Assembly (NCBI GenBank): GCA_016208975.1
Contig: JACQXA010000004.1
Span: 2,077,941-2,141,940 of the forward strand
Length of the DNA: 64,000 nucleotides
Source: Nitrospinota bacterium
GTDB lineage: Bacteria > Nitrospinota_A > UBA7883 > JACRLM01
Direction: 5' to 3'
Positions 8,971-18,457 of this stretch are shown here, one piece after another. A model generated the notes under the pieces. That model searched no databases and had not been told where the DNA came from. It was given only the letters and a program-made list of their open reading frames with translations. The translations under genes were made by a program, and so were the position numbers. The first letter of the stretch is position 1. Each line of letters begins with the position of its first letter.

Positions 8971-10503
8971 TTAATCCAGCTTCGCCAGGTATTTTGCGAA
9001 CCGGCAATCCTCGCAACCTTTTTCGTTAGCCGAGCAAAAATCGGTATGGATCTGAATCAACCCCTGCTGGCGCGGCGCGGTTTTCACCAGCGCCCTTGCC
9101 TGGACGGGCGCCGGGGCCAGTCTTTGGGCCATGAACCGGGCGATGGAGTTTGGTTGGCCGGGAGGGATGGAATGGTATAGCTCCCTGACCCGCTCCTCCA
9201 ACTGGCGGTTACTGTTGCGCCGGGCTTTAGCCAGAAAATATGGCGCCACCACGTTTATCAATATCGCCGCCACCCGTTCGGGACCAATCAGTTTTCTCGG
9301 CTGGGCAAGCCTCCTGCCGCCGAAGGTGTACCTGGTGGTGAAATAACCCCCTTCTTTGGACTGGAAAAGTCCCATCGCTTTTTCAAACTTCCCTTGCGCC
9401 CCGTTTTCCCCGGCGGAATCGGTAAGCCTGGCCAACAGCGCCTCCAGGTCGCTATCCAGATGGATGGATAGAAAATCCGCCACCCCCGCAAGCCTGCCCA
9501 TGGGGTAGTTGGCGGGACGGGTACCAGCCAGACGCCAGTCCTGGACGGAAAACCCGGGGCTAACCGGCAGGGTTGAAGACGCACGGCTCCAGGCTTCGCT
9601 TAACTTGCCTATGTATTCTACGGTTTCCGCGTCCCAGTTTTTTTCCCTACGCAGTGAAGGCTCCGGCAACAGCCCGGCCACACCGAAAAAAGCTCCTTGA
9701 AGGGCCATGGAACGGTTCCGCCATTCCACACCATCCAGAACGCTCTTTAACCTATCCAGCGAAAGCCAGCCCGCAAGCCTTGCGAAATTGGTTTTGAACG
9801 CGCTGTAACCCAACGCCTCCAGTATCCCCCGGTACAGCTCCTCGGGGCCGGATTCATGGGCCATGGCCGTGGCGTATCTGCCGGATTTTAATTCGCACCG
9901 CCCTTCACCAGCCGCCTCCAGAACCTCTATTCCCTTTTCAGGCCCAAGCCGCTCGAACTGACCGCCACAACGCCCCGTCACCTTGGCAGGATCCACGGCC
10001 AACGATGGGGAGGTCACCTCCGCCCTTATCCTATCTATAAAAGAAGCGCATACAGGAGCAAGCTCTATCTCAATGAGCGCCGCGCCGGAGTGTTTGGAGG
10101 GCCGGGTTTTTTGACCAAGGTCGCTGTAAAGGGATACGTGTAGCCTGGTTTTATCGTAACCAGGGTCCAGATGGTGTTTGTGGGCCATCCAGTCCGACGA
10201 TCGTACGTGGATCTCCACATCCCCTTTCTCAACAGGGCCGCCGTTTAGCCTGAAAAGGGCGTCCTTAAAATCCGGGCCGAAGGATCCGTTAAGCCAGCCC
10301 GGAGAAATTATCTCTATCAAGTTCCCGGCGATGTCCCGTATGGGGCTTGCGCCCCAGGGTTGTTCCATCCACAGGGCTTTAACCATGTCTTCCCTGACGC
10401 GAGGGGAATGGCGCTGGGGAACAGGCTTGTCCCCACGGTTCTCCTTTTCCCTTACGAAAAGGGATATGGAGCTTGTCATGTCCAGGTAGAGTCTGGAAAA
10501 CAT
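8971..10503 (-). CDS. DUF2851 family protein
   Basis: 510 aa. Recognised from the characteristic early block LWMEQPWG, then GPDFKDALFRLNG and GDVEIHVRSSDW, and the late block IHTDFCSANEKGCEDCRFAKYL with clustered Cys. DUF2851 has no established biochemical role. The GDVEIH-type block (acidic residues after a short strand) is reminiscent of nuclease-like folds, but this is only an impression. The start is uncertain: ATG 10503 is used, and ATG 10479 is an in-frame alternative. No operon partner. Confidence 0.8.
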   Translation of the reverse strand: MFSRLYLDMTSSISLFVREKENRGDKPVPQRHSPRVREDMVKALWMEQPWGASPIRDIAGNLIEIISPGWLNGSFGPDFKDALFRLNGGPVEKGDVEIHVRSSDWMAHKHHLDPGYDKTRLHVSLYSDLGQKTRPSKHSGAALIEIELAPVCASFIDRIRAEVTSPSLAVDPAKVTGRCGGQFERLGPEKGIEVLEAAGEGRCELKSGRYATAMAHESGPEELYRGILEALGYSAFKTNFARLAGWLSLDRLKSVLDGVEWRNRSMALQGAFFGVAGLLPEPSLRREKNWDAETVEYIGKLSEAWSRASSTLPVSPGFSVQDWRLAGTRPANYPMGRLAGVADFLSIHLDSDLEALLARLTDSAGENGAQGKFEKAMGLFQSKEGGYFTTRYTFGGRRLAQPRKLIGPERVAAILINVVAPYFLAKARRNSNRQLEERVRELYHSIPPGQPNSIARFMAQRLAPAPVQARALVKTAPRQQGLIQIHTDFCSANEKGCEDCRFAKYLAKLD

Positions 10504-10796
10504 CGGGATATTGTATTTCCAGCAATGAGGCTGGTAAAGGTATTTATACCGGAGGAATCCGGAATATGTGAGGGCAATGAAGGGTTTTTAGCTTTTGCAA
10601 GCCTGCGGATGATTTATAATGGAGGTTGACAACTGTGTCGCTTTCAGACGGGCCTGCCGACAAGTTTGTCAGAAAAATCTTTGTTGATATTGGCAACGCC
10701 AGTAAAATCAGCCTGTTTTTGCAAGGCTTATATTGGCCCGTTTGTTGCTGTCATACAGCCAAAAGGCTTATGGCTCAATTATATAGGAGTGTTTTC

Positions 10797-11414
10797 GTGA
10801 GTATGGATACCAATTTCGGGTATAGCGATACGGTGATGGATCATTTCTCCAACCCCCGCAACGTGCTAAAGACGGCGGAGGAGGAGTATGAGCCCAGCGG
10901 CGTGGGTATGGTTGGAAACCCCACCTGCGGCGACATGATGAAGGTTTGGATAAAGGTGGATGAGCAGGAGCGCATTTACGACCTGAAATGGAAAACTTTC
11001 GGATGCGCCTCGGCCATTGGCTCCACCTCCATGATGTCCGTGATGGTCACCGAAAACGGCGGCATGCGAATAGACGACGCCTTAAAGCTCAAACCCGACG
11101 ATATTATGGACAGGCTCGGTGGCCTTCCCTCCATAAAAATCCACTGCTCGGTGCTGGGGGACAAGGCCCTGCGCGCCGCCATATACGACTATTTCGCCAA
11201 AACCGGCCAGGAGCACAGGATTGTGGAGAAAAAGGCCGTGCTGATTTGCGAATGTCTCAACGTCACCGACCATGAGATAGAAGAGCAGGTGCTGGAGGGT
11301 GTGGCCGATTTTGACACCCTACAGGAGCGCACGAAAATATCCACCGGTTGCGGCAGGTGCAGAACCCGCGCCATTGAGACCCTGGAGCATTACCGGGCCA
11401 AGTATTTCGGTTGA
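10797..11414 (+). CDS. NifU-like Fe-S cluster scaffold protein (IscU domain plus BFD-type [2Fe-2S] domain)
   Basis: 205 aa from GTG 10797, chosen because a GGAG lies 7 nt upstream; ATG 10803 is possible. The N-terminal IscU domain has the three scaffold cysteines (NPTCGD, TFGCAS, KIHCSV). The C-terminal part has ICECLNVTD and STGCGRCR, the four-cysteine bacterioferredoxin-like [2Fe-2S] site. This is the NifU layout without the third (thioredoxin-like Nfu) domain. It would assemble Fe-S clusters for the many Fe-S enzymes. No cysteine desulfurase is adjacent. def follows after 7 nt, probably in the same transcript. Confidence 0.9.
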   Translation: MSMDTNFGYSDTVMDHFSNPRNVLKTAEEEYEPSGVGMVGNPTCGDMMKVWIKVDEQERIYDLKWKTFGCASAIGSTSMMSVMVTENGGMRIDDALKLKPDDIMDRLGGLPSIKIHCSVLGDKALRAAIYDYFAKTGQEHRIVEKKAVLICECLNVTDHEIEEQVLEGVADFDTLQERTKISTGCGRCRTRAIETLEHYRAKYFG

Positions 11415-11421
11415 TCCGGCT

Positions 11422-11976
11422 ATGGCCATTCTAAAAGTAGCCCAGCTTGGCAACCCCGTGCTAAGGCTCAAGGCAGAAGCGATACCTCAGGATGTAATCC
11501 GTTCCGCCGACGCCCAGTCGCTGATAGATGACATGATCGAGACTATGCGCGAATATAACGGCGTGGGGCTGGCGGCGCCGCAGGTTCACGAGTCTGTCCA
11601 GCTTATCGTGGTGGAGGCGGACGTGAACCCCCGCTATAAGGACGCCCACTCCATACCCCAGACGGTAATAATAAATCCGAAGATTGCAAGCTTCTCCGAT
11701 GAAATGGAGGAGGGGTGGGAAGGGTGCCTTTCCCTGACAGACCTTTGGGGCAAAGTGCGCCGGGCCAAAAACGTTCGGGTGACGGGGCTGGACCGGAACG
11801 CAGAGCCTTTAACCCTGGACGCCGAGGGTTTTTTCGCCCGGGCGTTACAGCACGAGATAGACCATCTCCACGGAAAAGTGTTTATAGACAGGATGAAAGA
11901 CCTGGCCACACTGTCTTTCGGCAAGGAATACGCCCGTTACGGGCATTTGCACGAGGAAGACGGCGAGGCGTTGTAA
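11422..11976 (+). CDS. def: Peptide deformylase
   Basis: 184 aa. All three deformylase motifs are present: GVGLAAPQV (motif 1), EGCLSL (metal-binding Cys, motif 2) and QHEIDHL (motif 3). It removes the N-formyl group from nascent proteins using an Fe2+-type metal centre. The ATG at 11422 is 7 nt after the NifU-like stop. The stop codon lies in a GC-rich hairpin shared with the convergent queF gene. Confidence 0.97.
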   Translation: MAILKVAQLGNPVLRLKAEAIPQDVIRSADAQSLIDDMIETMREYNGVGLAAPQVHESVQLIVVEADVNPRYKDAHSIPQTVIINPKIASFSDEMEEGWEGCLSLTDLWGKVRRAKNVRVTGLDRNAEPLTLDAEGFFARALQHEIDHLHGKVFIDRMKDLATLSFGKEYARYGHLHEEDGEAL

Positions 11977-11984
11977 CGCCTCGC
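11963..11984. terminator. Hairpin at the def/queF convergence
   Basis: GCGAGGCGTT and AACGCCTCGC form a perfect 10-bp stem with a 2-nt loop, covering the def stop codon. It has no T run on either side, so it may slow polymerase or protect mRNA 3' ends rather than act as a classic terminator. Confidence 0.4.
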
Positions 11985-11997
11985 GGCCGCGACACGG

Positions 11998-12435
11998 TCA
12001 GTCTTTTTTCCCGTATTCGGCCTTTGGCCAGAATGAAATGCCACCCCTGGGGGTGAACCGGCCCTCAACCTTCAGCCAGCGTGGTTTTAAAAGGCTCGCC
12101 AGGTCGTTGGCGATCCTGTTTACGCATTCCTCGTGGAACCCGCCGAACATCCGGTATCCGGTGAGATAAAGCTTCAGGGATTTGCTCTCCACCAGTTTCC
12201 TGTCCGGCGTGTAATCTATCACTATGGTGGCGAAATCCGGCTGGCCCGTAACGGGGCAGAGGGTAGTAAACTCCGGCGCTTCGATGTGGATTGTCCCTGT
12301 CGCCCCGTTGGGATTTTTCGAAGGGTCGGCGAAAGGATTATCGAACGCCTCCAGGACGCCCGCGTCCGGCGAGACATAATTATATTGTGTGGCCCTTCCC
12401 TGGCCCAGGGCCTTTAATCTGTATTCTTCCGTCAA
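11998..12435 (-). CDS. queF: NADPH-dependent 7-cyano-7-deazaguanine reductase (QueF)
   Basis: 145 aa, the short unimodular QueF type. It reduces preQ0 to preQ1 in queuosine synthesis. Diagnostic features are [14 protein letters not shown], carrying the catalytic Cys that forms the thioimide, and ESKSLKLYL, the QueF signature, followed by FHEECVNRI. No other queuosine genes (queC, D, E) are in the window. Convergent with def. Confidence 0.95.
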   Translation of the reverse strand: MTEEYRLKALGQGRATQYNYVSPDAGVLEAFDNPFADPSKNPNGATGTIHIEAPEFTTLCPVTGQPDFATIVIDYTPDRKLVESKSLKLYLTGYRMFGGFHEECVNRIANDLASLLKPRWLKVEGRFTPRGGISFWPKAEYGKKD

Positions 12436-12632
12436 TTTCAGTTCACCTTATGGTTTCAGCGCCTCCGAAGCGGAGCTGGGGCTATTGTAACGGCGCCGGA
12501 TTCATATTACTATAAAACCCGGTGGGATTATCAGGGTGCGCGCGTCATGATTTGTCCCTTTTCTTCTCTCAACAGTCACCGCGCCATTTATGCTGGGCTT
12601 AACGCGGAATTACGGGTTTTAGCGGGCGGAAC

Positions 12633-13292
12633 ATGGGCGTTGTCATGGTTTCTAAAATGAGGCCCGGCTTTAAAGACGAGAGCCTGGCCGGGGCCGGTGG
12701 AGCCCCTGATGAACAAACACGCCGCATCTTCTTCGCCATAGACCTTCCAGATGAGCTTACAACCCGCGCGGAAAACGTCATAAGCGGGTTTGGCGTGCCT
12801 TCGGGGCAGGTGCGGTGGGCCCGGGCGGGGAACATGCACATCACCATGAGGTTTTTGGGAGACGTCAGCGAAAAGGCCATTCCCGGCCTTTGTGACGCCG
12901 CTGGCCAGATAGCCGCTACTTTCCGCCCGTTCCGGATAACGGTGGAAGGGCTTGGCGTGTTTCCCAATCAGGAACGCCCCAGGGTGGTGTGGTTCGGCGT
13001 GGGCGGGGATGTGGAGAATCTAAAAAATATCGAAACAGCACTGTCGGCGAGGCTTGAGGGCATGGGTTTCCCCCCCGAAGAGCGGGCCTTCAGCGCGCAC
13101 CTCACCATCGGCCGGGTGAAGAGCGACAACGCCCGGGGGAAAATAGCCCGGCTTGTGCGGCAGTACCGAAGATATTACATCGGTGACGCCCCGGTGACCG
13201 AGATAGCGTTGTACGAAAGCAAGCTCAACCCCCAGGGTTCCATATACACCAAACTTGGCTCCTTCAAGCTGTTGAAGGCGGCCAAACCGTAA
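12633..13292 (+). CDS. thpR: RNA 2',3'-cyclic phosphodiesterase (2H family)
   Basis: 219 aa. Two HxT motifs define the 2H phosphoesterase fold: MHITMRFLG near residue 69 and AHLTIGRV near 150, with RIFFAIDLP at the domain start. ThpR/LigT enzymes open 2',3'-cyclic phosphate ends of RNA and can join tRNA halves in vitro. About 25 extra residues precede RRIFFAID; a later start is possible. lepB follows 57 nt downstream. Confidence 0.92.
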   Translation: MGVVMVSKMRPGFKDESLAGAGGAPDEQTRRIFFAIDLPDELTTRAENVISGFGVPSGQVRWARAGNMHITMRFLGDVSEKAIPGLCDAAGQIAATFRPFRITVEGLGVFPNQERPRVVWFGVGGDVENLKNIETALSARLEGMGFPPEERAFSAHLTIGRVKSDNARGKIARLVRQYRRYYIGDAPVTEIALYESKLNPQGSIYTKLGSFKLLKAAKP

Positions 13293-13349
13293 GGCCGCCC
13301 GCTTTGTGGTATCATTTCCGTTAGCCATGAAAGTTGCCGGGATTCCCAA

Positions 13350-14006
13350 ATGATTGCTTTGGAAAAAATTGGCGCCGCCGCCTTCGAGATGTTCAAGGGC
13401 GCCATTGTGGCCTTGCTTCTGGTGGTGTTCCTCAAAGGCTCCATGGTGGAAGCCAACCAGATAGTTTCAGGCTCCATGATCCCCACCCTGATGGAAGGGG
13501 ATTTCATAATCGTAAACAAGATAAAGTACGGTTTGCATCTGCCTTTCGTGGGCAAGATGGTTTACGTATGGTCAAGCCCCGACAGGGGTGACGTGGTGAC
13601 ATTCCAGCCCCCGGCCGGCTCCTTCGACGGCATAGGCAAGATATTCGTAAAGCGCATCGTGGCCATTCCCGGCGACAGGGTGGAAATTGTGGACTCCCGC
13701 CTGTACATCAACGGCCAGCCTGTGGAAACCAGCAGGTCGCTGAACCATACGGGAGAATACCTGGAGTCCATGGGCGACAAGAAATATAAAGTAATCAAGC
13801 GTGACCCTCATTACTTTTTCGGCCCGGTGGTGGTGCCCGAGGGTTATGTTTTCGCCGTTGGCGACAACCGGGACAACAGCCTGGATTCCCGCTCCTGGGG
13901 CCCTCTGCCCATAGAGAACATAGAGGGTAAAGCCGTGTTCATATATTTTAGCAGGGCTTGGGACGCGGGCGTTTCGGCTATCGAACGAATAGGAAGCCTG
14001 CTATAA
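13350..14006 (+). CDS. lepB: Signal peptidase I
   Basis: 218 aa with one N-terminal membrane anchor (AIVALLLVVFLKG). The catalytic Ser is in SGSMIPTL and the Lys general base in FVKRIVAIPGD. The later family block GDNRDNSLDSRSWGPL is present. It cleaves Sec and Tat signal peptides at the outer face of the inner membrane and would process the exported cytochromes and barrels encoded here. It may be co-transcribed with thpR and pabB. Confidence 0.97.
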   Translation: MIALEKIGAAAFEMFKGAIVALLLVVFLKGSMVEANQIVSGSMIPTLMEGDFIIVNKIKYGLHLPFVGKMVYVWSSPDRGDVVTFQPPAGSFDGIGKIFVKRIVAIPGDRVEIVDSRLYINGQPVETSRSLNHTGEYLESMGDKKYKVIKRDPHYFFGPVVVPEGYVFAVGDNRDNSLDSRSWGPLPIENIEGKAVFIYFSRAWDAGVSAIERIGSLL

Positions 14007-15415
14007 CGTTTCCCCGCCGTCCGGTCAGCATCCTTGAAAGACCATGGGTGGAGCCCTCATCCATTTTCCGCGCCCATGGCAATGGAGAGGGTTTTGTGTG
14101 GCTGGACAGCTCGCTTGAATCCGGCCCTTACGCCAACTGGTCGTTCATCATGAATGAGCCTTCGTTCCTCATAAAGGGCGGTGGCGGCTCTTTTGTCTTT
14201 ACCGGCGCTGATGGAAAGAAAACCGCCATTGACGGCAATCCTCTGGGTTTCATCGAAAAAATACTGGCGCGGTATAAAACTGAAAAGAGCCCTAGTGTGA
14301 AGTATCCACCCTTCACCGGCGGGATGGCCGGGTTTTTCGGTTACGGTCTCACACGATACACGGAGCCTTCGGCGCGGATAAACTGGGACAGGGATTTTGC
14401 GCCCGAAGGCGACTTGTGGCTGGGATGTTATTTGCGCCTTATTGCTTTCGACCACGCCCGTAAAAAAACATTCCTGGTGGTAAACCATGCCCATGATGAA
14501 AGCCCCGAACCGGCTTTAGAAGAGCTGGAGCGGTTAATGGGGCCTTCTCAAGCCTATGGGGCCGGGGCTCCGGTATCCGTGGAAAATCCATTGGACATAG
14601 CTCCCGTCAAGGAATTCACCCGGGAAGAATACATCGAATCGGTGGAAAAAATCAGAGAGTACATCGCCGATGGCGATTGTTATCAGGTGAACCTTTCACA
14701 AGCCTTTGAGTCGGCCATGGGGGCGGACGCCAAAACCATTTACGAAAAACTCCGCGTATTAAGCCCGGCCCCCTTCGCCTCATATCTGGACTGTGGCCGG
14801 TTCCAGATCCTTTCCTCCTCGCCGGAGCGGTTTGTAAGCGTCCGTGATGGATCGGCCCAAACCAGGCCCATAAAAGGCACCCGGCCCCGGGGAGCCACCG
14901 AAGAGGAAGACCAGCGCATGCGTGGCAACCTTTCGGCCAGCCAGAAAGACCGGGCGGAGAACGTGATGATAGTAGATTTGATGCGCAACGACCTTTCGAA
15001 AGTGTGCGAGCCATTCTCGGTGACTGTCCCGGAAATTTGCGCCGTGGAGGAATACGCCACGGTGTATCATTTAACATCCACCGTGGAGGGAAGGATAAAA
15101 GAGGGCGTAGGGCCAATCGGAGTTTTAAATGCCGTATTCCCTCCGGGCTCCGTTACCGGGGCTCCCAAAACCAGGGCGCTGGAGATTATAGACGAACTGG
15201 AGCCAACCCCGCGCGGCGCCTATTGCGGCGCCATCGGCTATGTTGGGTTCGACGGCGATATGGATTTGAGTGTGGCCATCCGCATAATGGTATGCTCGGG
15301 CCGCCAGGCTCGGTTCCATGCGGGGGGTGGCGTTACATATTCCTCCAGCGCGGTAAAAGAATACGAGGAGACGTTGCACAAAGCCAAAGCAATCATGGAA
15401 GCGTTGAACCGGTGA
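13958..15415 (+). CDS. pabB: Aminodeoxychorismate/anthranilate synthase component I
   Basis: Up to 485 aa of a chorismate-binding enzyme. Visible blocks include YIADGDCYQVNLSQAFE, SSSPERFVSV, TRPIKGTRPRG, NVMIVDLMRNDLSKVC and FPPGSVTGAPKTRA, all typical of PabB/TrpE. PabB is preferred because pabC overlaps its stop by 4 nt, so the pair would make 4-aminobenzoate for folate. The start is unclear: TTG 13958 overlaps lepB by 49 nt with a poor ribosome site, while GTG 14048 would cut into RPVSILERPWVEP, which looks like conserved N-terminus. The glutaminase PabA is not in the window. Confidence 0.9.
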   Translation: MGRGRFGYRTNRKPAITFPRRPVSILERPWVEPSSIFRAHGNGEGFVWLDSSLESGPYANWSFIMNEPSFLIKGGGGSFVFTGADGKKTAIDGNPLGFIEKILARYKTEKSPSVKYPPFTGGMAGFFGYGLTRYTEPSARINWDRDFAPEGDLWLGCYLRLIAFDHARKKTFLVVNHAHDESPEPALEELERLMGPSQAYGAGAPVSVENPLDIAPVKEFTREEYIESVEKIREYIADGDCYQVNLSQAFESAMGADAKTIYEKLRVLSPAPFASYLDCGRFQILSSSPERFVSVRDGSAQTRPIKGTRPRGATEEEDQRMRGNLSASQKDRAENVMIVDLMRNDLSKVCEPFSVTVPEICAVEEYATVYHLTSTVEGRIKEGVGPIGVLNAVFPPGSVTGAPKTRALEIIDELEPTPRGAYCGAIGYVGFDGDMDLSVAIRIMVCSGRQARFHAGGGVTYSSSAVKEYEETLHKAKAIMEALNR

Positions 15416-16251
15416 AAGCCATTCTAAACGGCGTCGTGACGGAGAACCCGGCCGTTTCAGTTATGGACAGGGGGTTTACCCTGGGAGACGGCCTGTTCGA
15501 GACCATACCTCTATATGGTGGCAAACCGTTCCTGCTGGAAAAACATCTGGAGCGGATACGCCAGGCATCGGAGGTTATCGGTCTTCAAATTACCTTTGTG
15601 GACGCCGCCGTGGCCGGAGGGATAGCCTTTCTGGCGAAGGAGGCTGGCGTTAGCCGGGGTGTAGCGCGGCTCACCGTAACCCGGGGTGAGGGGCCCAGAG
15701 GGTATGGTTATTCCGGGGCCGTGAACCCTACGTGGGTTCTCACGGTCGAGATGTATGAGCCCATGGCGGAGTCCAAACGGCAAATCGGTTTTACGCTGGC
15801 TCCGTCATCAATTATCAAGAACAGCCGCTCGCCGTTGTCGGGCGTAAAATCCACCAGCGCGCTGGAGCGGGTGATGATGAAAGCTGAAGCGGAACGGGCT
15901 GGCGCTGACGAGGCTTTTACATTGTCCGACGCGGGACATGTGGCTTGCGGCGCGGCGGTGAACATTTTCTGGGCGCGCCAGGGCAGGCTTGAAACTCCGT
16001 CAATAAATTGCGGCATACTTCCGGGCGTCACCAGGGGCGCCATAATATCCCTGGCCAGGCAAAACGGGATGGAAGTGGCCGAAGGCAGTTTCGAGCCATC
16101 AAGTCTGGCGGAGGCGGACGAGGTATTCGTCACCAACTCGCTTTTAGAGATTGTCTCGGTGAGACAGATAACAGGCTTGGGCCGATGGGATAAAACACAT
16201 GGCCCGGTGGTTGAGCGGTTGACCGCCTCATACCGGGCCTTGATACGCTGA
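15412..16251 (+). CDS. pabC: Aminodeoxychorismate lyase / class IV aminotransferase
   Basis: 279 aa from a GTG overlapping the pabB stop (GTGA). Fold-type IV PLP enzyme: SVMDRGFTLGDGLFETI near the start, VKSTSALERVMMKAEAE after the catalytic-Lys segment, and ITGLGRWDK-type C-terminus. Class IV members include PabC (releases 4-aminobenzoate and pyruvate) and branched-chain or D-amino-acid aminotransferases. The overlap with pabB argues for PabC. It is convergent with the membrane protein that follows. Confidence 0.88.
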   Translation: MKAILNGVVTENPAVSVMDRGFTLGDGLFETIPLYGGKPFLLEKHLERIRQASEVIGLQITFVDAAVAGGIAFLAKEAGVSRGVARLTVTRGEGPRGYGYSGAVNPTWVLTVEMYEPMAESKRQIGFTLAPSSIIKNSRSPLSGVKSTSALERVMMKAEAERAGADEAFTLSDAGHVACGAAVNIFWARQGRLETPSINCGILPGVTRGAIISLARQNGMEVAEGSFEPSSLAEADEVFVTNSLLEIVSVRQITGLGRWDKTHGPVVERLTASYRALIR

Positions 16252-16259
16252 CTTTACCG

Positions 16260-16769
16260 CTATTCTTTAGTGAAAGCCCACTGGGCCGCTATTATCAACG
16301 CCCCCAATATACCCAACAGACCGAACATTGCCCCGGCCTGGGCCATGATAGCCAGCGACTCCTTGGCCGCATGCCCGCCCATTCCCGCCGCCCGTATGGC
16401 GGTAAGCGTCCAGAACAAAGGGTAGAGGACGGCGCCCAGCCCCGCCGATGTGGAGGCGGCGGTTTTCAACCATGGCGCGACGGGAGACAGGCCAATGAAA
16501 AGGCACAATCCCAAGGCCACTGCCCCAAGCCCCATGAAATGCTCATGGGCGCGTTTTAAATATTTCCAGGCGTCCTCTTGGGCTTTTATAACTTTTTCAG
16601 GCCCGCCCAAGGCCGCTTCAGCCGCTTCGGAAGAGGCTTTAAAAGATTGCTTTATGGCGTCTTCTTTGGCGCCGAAAGCCATTCCGTGCAGTTCCCCGGT
16701 TAGAAGCGCTAAAAGAGCAAGAAAAACGCCGAAAATCACCTGTTTAAAAGCAAAAGCGTTTCTATCCAT
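16260..16769 (-). CDS. Hypothetical membrane protein with four predicted helices
   Basis: 169 aa, family not recognised. Hydrophobic segments lie at about 8-32, 78-98, 105-125 and 138-165. Between the first two is a soluble stretch rich in Ala, Glu and Lys (EAAEAALGGPEKVIKAQEDA) and then AHEHFMGLG. The His-containing HEHFMGLGA motif at the start of the second helix could suggest metal or heme ligation, but nothing confirms it. It lies between pabC and the OmpA-type gene, divergent from the latter. Confidence 0.65.
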   Translation of the reverse strand: MDRNAFAFKQVIFGVFLALLALLTGELHGMAFGAKEDAIKQSFKASSEAAEAALGGPEKVIKAQEDAWKYLKRAHEHFMGLGAVALGLCLFIGLSPVAPWLKTAASTSAGLGAVLYPLFWTLTAIRAAGMGGHAAKESLAIMAQAGAMFGLLGILGALIIAAQWAFTKE

Positions 16770-16833
16770 GCCCGTCTTCCTTTCTGATACAGCCTAATGT
16801 TATGAAGATGTCCGCGAAGATAGAGATTAAATG

Positions 16834-16861
16834 TTGCAAATGGGATTTCGTTTGGTATTAT
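16834..16861 (+). promoter_or_regulatory. Sigma-70 type promoter of the OmpA-type gene
   Basis: TTGCAA (16834-16839) and TATTAT (16856-16861) are spaced by 16 bp. The ATG at 16955 is about 93 nt downstream of the -10 box, giving a leader with GGAGG just before the start. Confidence 0.5.
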
Positions 16862-16954
16862 ACCCTAAAAAAAGAGGAAGTTAGGCAGGGGGCGGCCGCT
16901 TTTTCCTGGCTGTCCACGCGGCAACATATATTTCCAATCCGGATCGGAGGCTGT

Positions 16955-18220
16955 ATGTTTAACGGCAGGCGGTTTTTGGCATGTCTCGTGGCGATGGTTT
17001 TCGCCGCTGTTTTCCCTGTAAGCGCTTCCGCTCAGGTTGCGATTGACGGAGGGAGCGGCCTTTTCCACATGCAAAAGGCGAGAACCCTGGGGCATCTGAA
17101 CTTTGGCGTCGGGCTTTATTACGAAAGCGACAATCACGACCTCACCGCGCCCACCGGCAAAGGGAACGAAACCGATTTCGGTTACATGCCCATTTCGGCC
17201 ACTTTAGGCGTGGGGGATAATCTGGAGTTCTCCGTTTCGGCCCCTTACAGCCGGGTGGAAGTTAAAAAAGGAACCAGCGAGTCTGGCATGGGCGACGGCA
17301 TAGGCCGCGTTAAGTGGAACTTTTTAACCTCCGAGAATTTCGGCGTGCGCATGTCCGCGCTGGCGTTTACCACCCTGCCTTTTGGCGACAAAGACAAAGG
17401 GCTGGGGACCGGCAAGACCAATCCCGGCGCGGGCCTTGCCCTGGATAAAGAATATGAGAGCGTAACCTGGCACGCCAGCGTTGGGTATCAATCCCGCCAG
17501 GAAGATGGGCTGGATCCGCAGGTGCAATATGGCGCCGGGGTGGAATACATGCCCATGGACAACCTAAGCTTCATCGCCGAAGTGGGCGGCTACAACTGGA
17601 CTAAACAGGTGGCCGGAAGGGATGACCAGACCATGGTCACCGGCGGCGTAAGATATTACATAAGCGACTGGGCCAGCCTGACCGTGGGTTACAGCTCCTG
17701 GGGTGGCGGCACAGGTGAATCCAGCCCGAACTACATGTATCTTGCAGGCATCACCGTTGGCTCGGGGCTTGGCCAGCCGCGAGGGAAGCTGGGTGTTAAG
17801 GAAGCGGCGGCAATGCCGGGCGCTGGCGAGGCTGGCGCAGGTGAAGCTGGCGCCGGGGAAGCCGCAGGCGGCGAGAAAGTCACCATTGTCCTTGAAAGCA
17901 TACATTTCGAGTTCGACAAATCGCGTCTTACCAAGGAAGCCCAGGAGATCCTGGTGGGCACCGCCGAGAAACTCAACGCCAACCCGAATGTGGAATTGGT
18001 CATTGAAGGGCACACCTGCTCCATAGGCTCCAACGGTTACAACCAGGCCTTGGGCATGCGCAGGGCCAACTCCGCCCGGAAATTCCTGGTGGAGCATGGG
18101 GTGAAAGGCGAGAGGATCGACGTTATAAGCTACGGAGAAGAAAAGCCTGCCCACACCAACAAGACAAGGGAAGGCAGGAAGATGAATCGAAGGGCTGATT
18201 TCGTCATCAAAGTGAAATAA
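16955..18220 (+). CDS. Outer-membrane beta-barrel protein with C-terminal OmpA peptidoglycan-binding domain
   Basis: 421 aa. A GGAGG at 16946-16950 fixes the ATG. A signal peptide ends near SASAQV. Residues 25-285 look like a transporter-type barrel (FGVGLYYESDNHD, alternating strands, aromatic girdle). A flexible linker of repeated GAGEA units follows at about 288-305. The last 120 residues are an OmpA domain with IHFEFDKSRLT, VIEGHTC and NRRADFVI. It should anchor the outer membrane to peptidoglycan. The GHTC in place of the common GHTD is a small deviation. It is not obviously part of the cytochrome operon, which starts 237 bp later. Confidence 0.88.
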   Translation: MFNGRRFLACLVAMVFAAVFPVSASAQVAIDGGSGLFHMQKARTLGHLNFGVGLYYESDNHDLTAPTGKGNETDFGYMPISATLGVGDNLEFSVSAPYSRVEVKKGTSESGMGDGIGRVKWNFLTSENFGVRMSALAFTTLPFGDKDKGLGTGKTNPGAGLALDKEYESVTWHASVGYQSRQEDGLDPQVQYGAGVEYMPMDNLSFIAEVGGYNWTKQVAGRDDQTMVTGGVRYYISDWASLTVGYSSWGGGTGESSPNYMYLAGITVGSGLGQPRGKLGVKEAAAMPGAGEAGAGEAGAGEAAGGEKVTIVLESIHFEFDKSRLTKEAQEILVGTAEKLNANPNVELVIEGHTCSIGSNGYNQALGMRRANSARKFLVEHGVKGERIDVISYGEEKPAHTNKTREGRKMNRRADFVIKVK

Positions 18221-18457
18221 ATTTGATGGCGGGGTTTTTCCCGGAAGTCTTTCTGACCGTTTGAGGAAGGCCGCCATATTTGGATCGGCCAATCGGTATT
18301 CATGATCCGGCGTTGCCCCCTGTCCGGGGGCGCGCCGGATTGTCTATGAAAAGCCTTTCTGGGTTTTTCCGGGCAAATGCCGTGGAGCCGGGGGAAGTCG
18401 GGTTCGCTCGTTTTAGGGGCGCTCCCGGGGGGACAAATAGACGGAGTAGCGGCTAAA

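Noticed and set aside
13350-14006. Early TTG start of pabB inside lepB treated as certain
   Set aside because: Ribosome site is poor; kept only as the outer limit of an uncertain start.
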